Shown here in pieces: positions 37,130-45,959 of a stretch of 64,000 bases of DNA. Origin of the DNA: Diaphorobacter sp. HDW4A (lineage in GTDB: Bacteria > Pseudomonadota > Gammaproteobacteria > Burkholderiales > Burkholderiaceae_C). Within the stretch, counting starts at the first letter, position 1, and every line of letters starts with the position of its first letter. The notes under the pieces are model-generated. The model ran no database searches, was not told where the DNA came from, and worked only from the letters and a program-made list of their open reading frames with translations. Both the position numbers and the translations under genes were made by a program. The DNA lies in contig NZ_CP049911.1 of NCBI RefSeq assembly GCF_011305995.1, positions 124,001 through 188,000 of the forward strand, written 5' to 3'.

Positions 37130-37876
37130 GTGGGTTTAGTTATAAAGGGCTCGAAAGTTTTCGTGGATCACGGCTCCAATGAGCATCTGGTGACGACTCC
37201 CGAGGGGAATCCCAAGCGCTACAAAGTGAAAAATGCTTTTGGTGAGCTGGATGTTTTCTCTGTATTCACCAGGCTAAAAGCCTCAAGCCGTTCGCGAAAG
37301 GATCGATCTGGACGAATGGTTGGCGACAATTGCCCTCTGATCTACGCGTTGAAAGGTAAAGAAGGCCTTACAACCGGGTACCAAAGCATACGAGAGCTGT
37401 TAATTTCCGGGGCTGCGATCATCAGGGCTTTCCAGCCGGAAGGGGACGAGGTTTTGGTGCCTGCTCCGTCATCGCACCCACTTGTCAGCTACATGACCAG
37501 GATCCTGAGTGCTCAATTGAATTTGCAGGTCGCTGAGAGTCTCTTATGCAAGTCCAGTGTTCAGAGTGTTGTAGCTGACCTGAATGCAGCAATCGAAGTA
37601 GCCACCAGTTACCAAGTGCGAAAGGACCTGCAAAATACAGTCCACAAGTTGCAGCGGCAGGAGGTCTTTGCCCTCAAGGAGGTGCCTACCACCTATCGTG
37701 AGTTGATCCGTCCCTTTGAAGTGGGTGTGGGCAAGCTTCCCGATGGTCAAAGACGTGTTGTGCTGGTAGATGATCTCGTCGCCTCTGGCACGTCGCTCAT
37801 CGGAGGGATGCGTGTCTTGAAGGACCGCTACCCTGAAGCGGAATTCCGAGCCATCACCCTGTTCAGCAATGTGTGA
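37130..37876 (+). CDS. Phosphoribosyltransferase-like protein
   Basis: A 248-residue cytosolic protein. The type I PRTase PRPP-binding signature is clear near the C-terminus (RVVLVDDLVASGTSLIGG). The hood and middle region (VLVPAPSSHPLVSYMTRILS) also fit the fold, and residues 1-60 are an extra N-terminal segment. It starts with GTG at 37130 behind GGGGGAT. It is a single-gene unit flanked by structured non-coding DNA. Family members include nucleotide salvage enzymes, ComF-like proteins and effectors of phage-defence units; which applies here cannot be told. Confidence 0.8.
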   Translation: MGLVIKGSKVFVDHGSNEHLVTTPEGNPKRYKVKNAFGELDVFSVFTRLKASSRSRKDRSGRMVGDNCPLIYALKGKEGLTTGYQSIRELLISGAAIIRAFQPEGDEVLVPAPSSHPLVSYMTRILSAQLNLQVAESLLCKSSVQSVVADLNAAIEVATSYQVRKDLQNTVHKLQRQEVFALKEVPTTYRELIRPFEVGVGKLPDGQRRVVLVDDLVASGTSLIGGMRVLKDRYPEAEFRAITLFSNV

Positions 37877-37959
37877 CTGCTAGGGGTAAAGTACATGCCC
37901 TAAACCTCATGGTCATGAGTGCCTATGCAAAGCCATCTGTTTCTGTTACCATAGGCCCA

Positions 37960-38135
37960 GAGCGTGATTGAGCCTCCCCGCTCTCTAAACATATGAAGAG
38001 GCCCGCGTAGCACCCCTCATGGTCAGTTCGTAAAGGACAGGTAGTGAGACGGTTAGGCAGCGGCTAACCACTCGGGCAACCCAGTTGCCCACCCTACACA
38101 AAGGCTCGCAGGTAACTGCGAGCCTTTTCTTTTTG
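37960..38135 (+). ncRNA. Candidate structured small RNA ending in a strong terminator
   Basis: No ORF fits here. Three consecutive hairpins are seen: GGTTAG-GCAGCGG-CTAACC (38051-38069), GGGCAAC-CCA-GTTGCCC (38074-38090) and a terminator stem (38103-38124). Upstream, between about 37960 and 38040, GC-rich unpaired-looking segments alternate. The arrangement resembles an independent small RNA or a long 3' structured tail of the PRTase transcript. No family was recognised. Confidence 0.4.
38103..38135 (+). terminator. Rho-independent terminator
   Basis: Perfect 9-bp stem GGCTCGCAG / CTGCGAGCC with loop GTAA, followed by TTTTCTTTTT. Confidence 0.9.
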
Positions 38136-38153
38136 GGATGCTACAGTCGAGCA

Positions 38154-38215
38154 ATGCGCTTTACTCTATTGGGCTTGCTCCGGGCCAAACCATTCGACGA
38201 GAGCTCGGACCCACC
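38154..38215 (+). pseudogene. 5' fragment of small membrane-protein gene split by IS66 element
   Basis: Encodes MRFTLLGLLRAKPFDESSDP and then meets the IS end. The rest is at 40804-41088. Removing the IS and one copy of GACCCACC gives an uninterrupted protein of about 111 residues. Confidence 0.8.
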
Positions 38216-38267
38216 GTAAGCGCACGGCAAACCCATGTTGACCGCCGATGGCGACCATTGCTGACGA

Positions 38268-39802
38268 TCAGATGTCAGTGGGCTGCCAGCGGTGCGGCAA
38301 GAGCTCGTCGATACGGCTGGCCTTGTGCGTGGGCAGCCTTGTGAGCACGTCCTGGAGGTAGGCATAGGGGTCATGCCCGTTCATGCGCGCCGACTGCACC
38401 AGGCTCATCACCGCCGCCGCCCGCTGGCCCGCGCGCAGGCTGCCGGCGAACAGCCAATTGGCTCTGCCAATGGCAATGGGCCGGATCTGGTTCTCGATCC
38501 AGTTGTTGTCCACGGGCAGTTGCCCGTCATCGACGAAGCGTGTCAACGCCGTCCAGCGCCTGAGGCTGTAATCCAGGGCCTTGGCCGTTGCTGAGCTATC
38601 GGGCAGTTTCTGCCGCTGCAATGTCATCCACTGGTGCAACGCATCCAGGATCGGCTTGGTGTGCTGCTGACGAATGGCTTTGCGTTGATCGGCGTTCAGT
38701 TCCTTGACCTCGCGCTCGATGTCATAGACCTTGGCGAATTGCTCCAGCGCGAACCCGGCAAGCTGGCTTTTGTTCGCCGCATGGAGGTCAAAGAGTTTGC
38801 GCCGGGCATGCGCCAGGCAGCCCACCTCGGTCACGCCACTGGCAATCAGGGCCTTGTAGCCGGCGAAGTCGTCGCAAACCAGTGCCCCTTCCAGTCGCCC
38901 AGGAAGTTGCGGGCATGCTCGCCAGCCCTGGACTCGCAGAAGTCATACACCACGGCTTTCATGTCTTCGAACGCCCCTGGCGCGTAGGCCCACAGGTAGG
39001 CGCGATGCGTCGCTCCCTTGCCAGGTTTGAGCATTTGCACTGGCGTCTCGTCGGCGTGCAGCACACGGTGGCCGAGTATTTCCGCCTTGAGCGCATCGAC
39101 TAGCGGCTGCAGCCGCACGCCGCAGGTGCCTACCCACTGCGCCAGAGTCGAGCGAGGAATGGCCAGACCGGCGCGCGCAAAGATGCTTTCCTGACGGTAC
39201 AGCGGCAAGTGGTCCGCGTATTTGGCCACCAGCACCTGGGCCAGCAGGCCGGTGGTGGGGATGCCTTTGTCGATCACATGCGCTTCAACCGGCGCCTGGG
39301 TGATGGTCTCGCATTGGGCGCAGGCCCACTTGCCACGGATGTGACGCTCCACCGTGAACACGCCGGGCACATAGTCGAGCTTTTCGGCCACGTCTTCGCC
39401 GATGCGTTTCATCTGACAGCCGCACTGGCAGGTGGTCGAATCGGGCTCGTGGCGGATCTCGCGGCGCGGCAGATTGGCCGGCAGCGGCTGGCGTTTGGGC
39501 TGTTGTTTGGCTTGCGGGGCAGCGGCCGCAGGCTGCAGCTGCTCGATCTCCAAGCAGACAGCCGCCAAGTCGGCCTCGATCTCGTCTTCGAGCAAGCTGC
39601 GCTGCTCGGCGTTGAAGCGCTCGGACTGTGCGGCGAACTTCATGCGTTTCAAGAGCGCATTCTCGTGGGTGAGCTTGGCGTTGAGCGCCTGGCTGTGGCG
39701 TAGTTCTGTGAGCAGCCGCGTGGTCATCTCGCGCAGCTGCTCGGCGCTCAGATCATCCAGGAATTGCGGCTGCATCAACATGACAGGCAGTGTGCCAAGC
39801 AT
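38268..39802 (-). pseudogene. tnpC: IS66 transposase TnpC, frameshifted
   Basis: The N-terminal part (39802 to about 38880) contains the IS66 zinc-finger region (STTCQCGCQMKRIGEDVAEK ... WACAQCET) and the first catalytic aspartate (GHRVLHADETPVQML). The C-terminal part lies in another frame (VGCLAHARRKLFDLHAANKS ... LPVDNNWIENQIRPIAIGR). The frames join within a run of four Gs near 38890; a fifth G would restore LGDWKGALVCDDFAGYKAL. The transposase is inactive as written, unless this is a sequencing indel. Confidence 0.88.
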
Positions 39803-39846
39803 GGCACTGCGCTGCCATGCGCAGATCCACCGATTGCGCGCCGGCT

Positions 39847-40179
39847 TCAGACCATGGTGATAATGCCGGCGTTTCCCATGCGTTGCCAGGGTAGGCCCAG
39901 CACCAGGGCGTCAAGCTGGACAGGCTCCAACTGCCACTGCTCATCGCCTGGCGTCGGCCAGACGAACTTGCCCTGGTGCAGGCGGCGAGCGGCCAGCCAG
40001 ATGCCTATGCCGTCGTGCACCAGCACCTTGATGCGGTTGGCGCGTCTGTTGGCGAACAGGTAGGCATGGTGAGGGTGGGCGGCGCCGAAGACGGCGACTA
40101 CGCGGGCCAGCGCCGTGTCGGTGCCGGCGCGCATGTCCAGCGGGGCCGTGGCAAGCCAGGCAGCGTCGATACGGATCAT
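39847..40179 (-). CDS. tnpB: IS66 accessory protein TnpB
   Basis: A 110-residue IS66 orf2-type protein. The family core is visible (DMRAGTDTALARVVAVFG, AYLFANRRANRIKVLVHDGI). The ATG at 40179 overlaps the end of tnpA. It is needed for transposition with TnpA and TnpC in studied IS66 members. Confidence 0.88.
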   Translation of the reverse strand: MIRIDAAWLATAPLDMRAGTDTALARVVAVFGAAHPHHAYLFANRRANRIKVLVHDGIGIWLAARRLHQGKFVWPTPGDEQWQLEPVQLDALVLGLPWQRMGNAGIITMV

Positions 40180-40733
40180 TGCCGCAGCACCTGCAACAAA
40201 CCCTGCAATGCGCGGGAACACTCGCCAGCAGCGGCCAGCGGCCAATTGACCGTCACGAGGGTGCCGTGATGACAGCACTCGATGCGGATGTCTGATGAGC
40301 AAGCTGCCGATGCAGCACTTGGGGCAGCTTGTACACCCGCTGCCTGAGGCCCCATCACCGGCGAGCCCAGCGCCACCGCGATGAAGGCGGGCACGGGGTT
40401 GGACGGCACCGGATGAGCCTGATGCGCTGGGGCACAAACAGCCTGTGCATTGGCCATTGGCTCAGCCGCTGCATCGGCGCAGTGTGGGGCGATGCCGGAC
40501 GCATCAGCATGCGCGGTATCGCAGGCGCTCTGGTGCTGGCCCAGACGATGCTCCTTGAGCCAGCGATGCAGCACGTTGGCATTCATGCCATGTTCACGCG
40601 CTGTGGCGGCAATTGATGCGCCGGGCTGCTGGCACGCAGCGATCAGTTCAGCCTTGAATTGCGCGCTGTAGACCCGGCGCGTGCGGGGGACACAGGAGCG
40701 CGAATGGGGAATCTCTTGAGACATGGTGTGCAC
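40176..40733 (-). CDS. tnpA: IS66 accessory protein TnpA
   Basis: A 185-residue protein with the IS66/IS3-type HTH at the N-terminus (YSAQFKAELIAACQQPGASI then AATAREHGMNANVLHRWLKE) and an Ala-rich linker. It is the first gene of the element; its stop overlaps the tnpB start by 4 bp. Confidence 0.85.
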   Translation of the reverse strand: MHTMSQEIPHSRSCVPRTRRVYSAQFKAELIAACQQPGASIAATAREHGMNANVLHRWLKEHRLGQHQSACDTAHADASGIAPHCADAAAEPMANAQAVCAPAHQAHPVPSNPVPAFIAVALGSPVMGPQAAGVQAAPSAASAACSSDIRIECCHHGTLVTVNWPLAAAGECSRALQGLLQVLRQ

Positions 40734-40803
40734 GATGGTTTACGTGGACACGATGGTGCTTGCAATTGCTCATTCGGGGTAGATGGGTTGGCCGGACGGA
40801 TAC

Positions 40804-41088
40804 GACCCACCAGCAGGTGACATCTATGTACGCTCACCTTTGCTGGCAGTTCTCATCGTGCTTGGTGCAGGCCTCTGCCTGGCCGGAATGTACCAGGCCG
40901 CAACTGGTGGATCATCAGAGACTGTTGTGCTCCTCATCGCGCTGGCCGTGGCTGTATCGGCGATCACTGCGGGTATCGAATGGAACTCAGGTCTAAAAGC
41001 GAGAGCGCTCAACCAGCTGTTTTGGGTGCTGGTGGTGCTGATTCTTATCGCCGGGTTACAGAGCCAGGACTTAGCGAACCTCAGGTGA
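40804..41088 (+). pseudogene. 3' part of small membrane-protein gene split by IS66 element
   Basis: Continues the fragment at 38154-38215 in frame (PPAGDIYVRSPLLAVLIVLG ... GLQSQDLANLR). The restored protein would have three hydrophobic segments (SPLLAVLIVLGAGLCLAGMY, VVLLIALAVAVSAITAG, LFWVLVVLILIAG). Its end overlaps the end of the convergent S49 peptidase gene by 18 bp. Not recognised. Confidence 0.8.
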
Positions 41089-42093
41089 GAGCGCACCGCT
41101 GAGGACGTTTTTCACGGATGTCGTGAGATGCTGAACGAACCAATCGCTGATGCTTGCCGAAAAGAGCCCCTTTTTGAGACTCCCTGGGCCATAGTCAACC
41201 ATTTCCGATTCGGCCTGGGCTGAGATGATCGATTCTATGGTCCCGATCTCGTCAACCAGTCCAATATCTTTGGCTCCAAGCCCATCCCAAATTTCTCCGG
41301 AGTTGTACTTGAACCCGTCCTTCAAGTGCGGCCCGCGCAAGATCTGCAGCTCATCTGCAAAACGGTTCCCCATGATGTTGACAAGTGTCTGAGCCTTTTC
41401 ATCTGCTTCAGGCGTGCTCTCGGTGAAGGGATTCAGCATTGCCTTCAACGGACCACTGGCAAAAACCTTCTGCCGCACCTTGTAGTTCTCGATCGCTTCA
41501 TGCACATCCCAGGTCGAAAGAATGGCTCCTACGGAGCCCACCAACGAATACTGGCTAGCATATACCTTGTCAGCATGCATTGCTATCATATATGCAGCAC
41601 TAGCGCCAATATTCTGAATCACTGCATACGCAGGCTTTCCGGTTTCTCGCTTGAGCTCGTCCAGGACATAGCTGATACGTGCCGCCTCGACTGGTGAACC
41701 GCCAGGACTGTCGATGGCCAGGACGACTGCCGTTGTGGATTTACTGCTAAACGCCTTTTTCAAGGCCGGAACCACCTTATCTGCGGATGCCATCGAGTTG
41801 CTCGAAATGTCACCCTCGATGCGAACAACCCCGATAGCTTTTCCGTTGGAGGTAAATCCCCATCCCCCCTGCTTCAGTTCAACGACGAGGTAAAAAAACA
41901 GGCCTATCAAAAAGAAGGCAGACAGGAAGACTCTCTTTACGAAGCTCCATTTCCTTCTGCTTCGCTGATCGGCGATCAATTCACGCAAAACTGCATTCGC
42001 CATCGCATTCTGCAGTTGGGGATCACCAGGCAGTTGGTCAATAGAGACGTCAGCTGCACTGTTGCCAAAAAATTTACGGAACCAATTGCGCAT
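41071..42093 (-). CDS. S49-family (SppA-like) membrane peptidase
   Basis: A 340-residue protein with one N-terminal membrane helix (VFLSAFFLIGLFFYLVVELK) and a periplasmic S49 domain. The probable catalytic serine is in QNIGASAAYMIAMHADKVYA and the probable general-base lysine in ASGPLKAMLNPF; AIDSPGGSPVEAARI is also family-typical. Members cut signal-peptide remnants or membrane proteins. The start at 42093 (MRNWFRKFFG) was preferred to the longer frame. Plasmid copies are common near transfer or maintenance genes; its role here is unknown. Confidence 0.88.
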   Translation of the reverse strand: MRNWFRKFFGNSAADVSIDQLPGDPQLQNAMANAVLRELIADQRSRRKWSFVKRVFLSAFFLIGLFFYLVVELKQGGWGFTSNGKAIGVVRIEGDISSNSMASADKVVPALKKAFSSKSTTAVVLAIDSPGGSPVEAARISYVLDELKRETGKPAYAVIQNIGASAAYMIAMHADKVYASQYSLVGSVGAILSTWDVHEAIENYKVRQKVFASGPLKAMLNPFTESTPEADEKAQTLVNIMGNRFADELQILRGPHLKDGFKYNSGEIWDGLGAKDIGLVDEIGTIESIISAQAESEMVDYGPGSLKKGLFSASISDWFVQHLTTSVKNVLSGALSPEVR

Positions 42094-42206
42094 AGTCTTC
42101 CTTGACAGTGAGATATAAGGCACCACTGAATGATACGCAGTAGATACCCCATTTGGCGGCATCTACCTGACAGCCGTAGGGCGGCTCCAACAAAAATAGA
42201 CACGCC

Positions 42207-44126
42207 TCAGGTCGTGCCAGATCCTTTTTGCTCCAGAGCCATGTACAGCGTTTCCTCGTGATTGCGGGTGTAAATACTGGTTGTGGCCAAGCTGGCGTGG
42301 CCAAGCAGCTGCTGAATCAAGGCAACAGGGAAGCCTTCAGAGGCCAGGTGACTACCGCGCGAGTGGCGGATCCAGTGCGTCGATGCATCAAGCATACGGC
42401 TTGCATCCTGCTCATGACCTAACTGGCGCAGCTCTTGGGCGGCATCCGCAAAGATACCCTTGAGCACCGTGTAGACGCCTGACGGAGAGAGTTCGGAGTG
42501 TGCCCCCAGGTTGGCCAAGAGGGGAAAATCTTCATCGGCGGGAGACTGCATCGAGAGTCCACGGATTTCAAGATAGCTCTCCAAGGCAGCAATCACATCA
42601 CTGTTCATCGGCACAGGACGTTCTTTGCTCCCCTTGCCAATGACGCTGAGCATCCAGCGAGAGCCAAGCTGCCCGCGCAGGCCCATGCTGTACAGGTGAC
42701 TCTTGCGTGCTGCGGCCAGCTCCGAGACGCGCAGCGCAGTGGAGTAAGCGAACAAGAGCAGGAAGACAGCACGCCGCTTGACCAGGCCATCGGGTTTCTT
42801 GGCCACGTGAGCTACCAGGAATTGCCACTGCTCAGCTGAGAGTACTCGGGTGAGCTCCAGCTTACTGCCGAGTCTCTCCTGCTGAGCGGCCTTGAAGTTC
42901 ACCACATCCCACGGATTGAAGACACAGTAGCGGGTCTGCACGAGCCACATGAACATGCTGCGCAGAATGACAAGAGACTGTTTGACAGAGGCCAGGGACA
43001 ATGAACCTTCGAAAGGTCGCCACGCGGGATCAGTGCGGGGGGTGTTCCTCTTGCCAATCCAGTCAGACTGAGGGATTCGGTAGGACCAGTTCTGAGCGTC
43101 GGTTCGCCCCAGCTCACCCAACCAGTTGCGATAGGCCACGCAGTCGTCAACATTCAGGTCGGAGAGCAGCTTCTGGCGCTCAAGCACTGCCCACATGAGC
43201 AGGCGTTCTCCCTCTTTGCGATAGCAGCGGGTGGTGTGAGGGCTACCGGAGGATGCAGCGATCCATGCCTCGATCGCTTCACGGTCGTTTCTGGCCTCGA
43301 TCTGCGAACCTTCGACATCGCGGTTCTTGCCCACCGCCAGAGACAGCTCCTTCGGTAGGCTAAAGCTCTCAATCGGGGCGATGCCTTGGCTGTTGGAGCG
43401 CACCGGCACCAGCTCTGATCTTGTGAGCTTGCGAAGCGGCGTCAAGGCCTTCGCAGGCACCGGGCCCAGTGTGGATTCGTAGGTGCGAAGCCACTCGATG
43501 ATGCGGGCCGCGCCCTTGACCCCCAGTCGGGGCACCGTTGTCCACCACCGAAATCCTCGCTCCTCGATGCGGGCCTGCAGATCTCCAATGGTGTAAATGT
43601 GACCGGCGACAAAGCGGTCTGCGATGGTCTTGTTGAACCAGGCGCTCACCCAGTCGGTACGCACCGGCTCGGTCGATATCAGTGACTCGATCCAGTGCAA
43701 GGCCTCAAGCTGCCTCTCCACCATGCGGCGACGGCGGGCGGCTTTGTGGTCAACGACCACCGGGAACGCTTCCACATAGGCCCTGATGAGTTCCTCTTCC
43801 GAGTAGAAATCATCAGGATCCTCGCTCTCCTTGAACTCCTCTAAGGTAGGTACGCTCGATGCGGGTGAGGGACCGTCGGCGCTGGCCATGGAGACCGCCA
43901 CGTGGCGCAAAGAGATGCGCAGCAGCCGTGCCTCTCCCCTGCGCCCCTGCCGTAGCGCTGCCTGGCTGAGGGCATCCTGCAGCCATCTGAGCGTCGACTT
44001 GGCCACGCGCAAATCCAGCCCATCCTCCAGGTACTGAGACGAAAGCGCTTCAATCTCCAGACCCTGCAGCCAGCCTTTGTAGAAGGCAAAGTGATGACGG
44101 CCAATCTTGCGCTCGGCGTTTTTCAT
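42207..44126 (-). CDS. Large tyrosine recombinase/integrase
   Basis: A 639-residue site-specific recombinase. The C-terminal catalytic domain has the Arg in STALRVSELAAARKS, Lys in SVIGKGSKERPVPM, HxxR in STHWIRHSRGSHLA, and His plus Tyr in LLGHASLATTSIYTR. About 280 N-terminal residues precede the usual core-binding domain, longer than XerC/D. ATG at 44126 was chosen; a TTG lies three codons upstream. It follows the par operon on the same strand and may resolve plasmid multimers. Confidence 0.9.
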   Translation of the reverse strand: MKNAERKIGRHHFAFYKGWLQGLEIEALSSQYLEDGLDLRVAKSTLRWLQDALSQAALRQGRRGEARLLRISLRHVAVSMASADGPSPASSVPTLEEFKESEDPDDFYSEEELIRAYVEAFPVVVDHKAARRRRMVERQLEALHWIESLISTEPVRTDWVSAWFNKTIADRFVAGHIYTIGDLQARIEERGFRWWTTVPRLGVKGAARIIEWLRTYESTLGPVPAKALTPLRKLTRSELVPVRSNSQGIAPIESFSLPKELSLAVGKNRDVEGSQIEARNDREAIEAWIAASSGSPHTTRCYRKEGERLLMWAVLERQKLLSDLNVDDCVAYRNWLGELGRTDAQNWSYRIPQSDWIGKRNTPRTDPAWRPFEGSLSLASVKQSLVILRSMFMWLVQTRYCVFNPWDVVNFKAAQQERLGSKLELTRVLSAEQWQFLVAHVAKKPDGLVKRRAVFLLLFAYSTALRVSELAAARKSHLYSMGLRGQLGSRWMLSVIGKGSKERPVPMNSDVIAALESYLEIRGLSMQSPADEDFPLLANLGAHSELSPSGVYTVLKGIFADAAQELRQLGHEQDASRMLDASTHWIRHSRGSHLASEGFPVALIQQLLGHASLATTSIYTRNHEETLYMALEQKGSGTT

Positions 44127-44131
44127 ATGGA

Positions 44132-44518
44132 TCAATCCCGCCCAGCTTTGACAACCCGCATCTGGATGTCAAAGAGGGCTTGTTCCTTGAGCAGCTGCTG
44201 ACCATCAGGCAGGCAGCTCCAGCCAATGACTGCATCTGGGTAAGCACCACTAGGTGCCCCGTGAATATCCAAAATGAAGGGAATCCCCTCCTTCATGAAA
44301 ATCGATCCATGAATTGCTGTGACACCAGCCTCCATATAAATGGAGAGATTGCGTGCTTTCAGGTAGGCAATGGGATTTCCTGCAATGCAACTGACAGGAA
44401 TACCTTCATGAATACCCCGCCAAATACGACATGACATCACGACGACTTCTCCCACAGGTGGCCAACCTAGGGTCCAGCCTGATGGGAGTTGAGTAACGCC
44501 TTGGATTGATTGGTCCAT
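44132..44518 (-). CDS. Hypothetical protein of the par operon
   Basis: A 128-residue soluble protein (MDQSIQGVTQLPSGWTLGWP ... FDIQMRVVKAGRD) with no recognised domain. A GTG at 44524 overlapping the parR stop is an alternative start. It lies between parR and the recombinase and is probably co-transcribed. Confidence 0.7.
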   Translation of the reverse strand: MDQSIQGVTQLPSGWTLGWPPVGEVVVMSCRIWRGIHEGIPVSCIAGNPIAYLKARNLSIYMEAGVTAIHGSIFMKEGIPFILDIHGAPSGAYPDAVIGWSCLPDGQQLLKEQALFDIQMRVVKAGRD

Positions 44519-44520
44519 AT

Positions 44521-44925
44521 TCACGATCCAAGCGCCTTGACAAGCTTGGAAACTCTCTTGCTCGGCTTATTGGGTATTTCCTTGGTTGCGGGGCTCTCGC
44601 CCTGCCCCCCTTCTTCTGTCGAATCCAGGTCTGCTGCTGGTGCATTCTCCTGTTTACCTTGCGACTTCTGCTCTACATTCTGAACAGCCGACACGGGTGT
44701 TTTGGCAGGAGACATTGCTGGCTGGTTAGGCACGATATTTCGAGGCGCAGCCATCTGACCAGAAATAGGACGAGGGAGATTCCCCGATTCAACCATCAGA
44801 CCCAGTGTCGCCAAAGCCCGAAGCCGCTCCGCCCGTAACCGAACAGGCATATTGGTTAATTCAGCCATCAACGTCGGATATGCCTCATTGACGATGACAA
44901 CTGTCTTGAGGCTAGTGTCTTTCAT
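44521..44925 (-). CDS. parR: ParR/StbB-like plasmid partition adaptor
   Basis: A 134-residue protein overlapping the end of the actin-like gene by ATGA. The N-terminal 45 residues (VVIVNEAYPTLMAELTNMPV then RLRAERLRALATLGL) fit a small ribbon-helix-helix-like DNA-binding head. The rest is Ser/Pro/Lys-rich and probably disordered, ending in a basic patch (KPSKRVSKLVKALGS). Assignment rests on operon position and size as much as sequence. Confidence 0.7.
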   Translation of the reverse strand: MKDTSLKTVVIVNEAYPTLMAELTNMPVRLRAERLRALATLGLMVESGNLPRPISGQMAAPRNIVPNQPAMSPAKTPVSAVQNVEQKSQGKQENAPAADLDSTEEGGQGESPATKEIPNKPSKRVSKLVKALGS

Positions 44926-45914
44926 TCTGATGCGCCCATCAACCAAAACCCACGGGCATTGGACATGACTGCTTCGTCGGGCGAAACAACCCGAATCTTC
45001 GGGAAAGCCATCTGAATCGCCTTTTTAAAGAAGCGCGCACCACCACCAACGAGGACGATAACGTCAGGGGACATGCTCTCAACACGTAGAGACTTTTGAA
45101 TGGATGTGGCAATTACCGATGCCAATGCATCACTTGCTTTTTCCAGATAGGGATAGATATCGACGCGCTGGCCCATCAGCAAGATGGATTTCTTGCCATT
45201 TCGAATGGCGTTTTCCAATGCTTCGATTGTTGGCTTTGCGCCGTGCTCTTCAGCGATCAAAATACCTGTCTGCTCAAGCAAAACAGATGTAGCCTTCACA
45301 CTGGTCCCGCTCGATTGCCTTTGCAATTGACCATTGTGAACAAATGCCCAGTCCAAGGAGAAAAATCCTGGGTCAACAACCAAAATACGATGCTCATCGG
45401 TGATCTCGTTTTCTTCGTCTACATCACCTTGTTGATTCACATAGTCAAGCAGCCCACCGATGGGTTGAGCGATAACTTTGACCTTGTGAACTGTCACAGC
45501 GCGCTTGGCAGTAATTTGATGCTTGCCCAAAAACTGCTTTTCCAACTCCTTGCGGCGGGCTTCATCTTGATACTGGGTGACTGGCAATCCTGTCACCAGG
45601 ACATCGATCTCCTGCATGCCGGAGAGCAACAGCCCCGCATGAAAGAGCGCCTTGTATGAATCGGACTTCGAATACTCAGCGTGAAGAGAACGCTCCCACA
45701 TTTCCGCGCGATCCGGAGAAACGCCAGCAATAAAGTTGACGCCATCGACAAGGACGTGAAGAAAATCGTCCTGTGCCTTGCCATCGAAACGCCCACCAAA
45801 ATGATCAGCAGGTGCGGCACCGGCTGGACGCAGAACAGTTGTCATTCCATCTTCAACACTCCCGTGCGCCACCTTGAGATTCGAGTAGCCGATATCGATT
45901 GCAAAAACATTCAT
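44922..45914 (-). CDS. parM: ParM/StbA-like actin-family partition ATPase
   Basis: A 330-residue actin-fold protein that would polymerise to push plasmid copies apart. Phosphate loop 1 (FAIDIGYSNLKVAHG), phosphate loop 2 (ILVVDPGFFSLDWAFV) and the adenosine motif (VIVLVGGGARFFKKAIQMAF) are present. The ATG at 45914 opens directly on MNVFAIDIG; the longer frame adds unrelated residues. First gene of the partition operon. Confidence 0.88.
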   Translation of the reverse strand: MNVFAIDIGYSNLKVAHGSVEDGMTTVLRPAGAAPADHFGGRFDGKAQDDFLHVLVDGVNFIAGVSPDRAEMWERSLHAEYSKSDSYKALFHAGLLLSGMQEIDVLVTGLPVTQYQDEARRKELEKQFLGKHQITAKRAVTVHKVKVIAQPIGGLLDYVNQQGDVDEENEITDEHRILVVDPGFFSLDWAFVHNGQLQRQSSGTSVKATSVLLEQTGILIAEEHGAKPTIEALENAIRNGKKSILLMGQRVDIYPYLEKASDALASVIATSIQKSLRVESMSPDVIVLVGGGARFFKKAIQMAFPKIRVVSPDEAVMSNARGFWLMGASE

Positions 45915-45959
45915 TTGATTGCTCCAAAAAATTAATGGATGAACATGACCAGTATAGCT

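Larger units (their letters stand above)
38216..40803 (-). mobile_element. IS66-family insertion sequence, 2,588 bp
   Basis: Ends match as inverted repeats: GTAAGCGCACGGCAAACCCA at 38216 and GTATCCGTCCGGCCAACCCA reading inward from 40803. A perfect 8-bp target duplication GACCCACC flanks it (38208-38215 and 40804-40811), the size made by IS66 elements. It carries tnpA, tnpB and a frame-shifted tnpC on the minus strand. Confidence 0.93.

Noticed and set aside
36729..38135. Complete retron
   Set aside because: No reverse transcriptase frame exists here, and removal of the downstream IS66 element restores a membrane-protein gene, not an RT.
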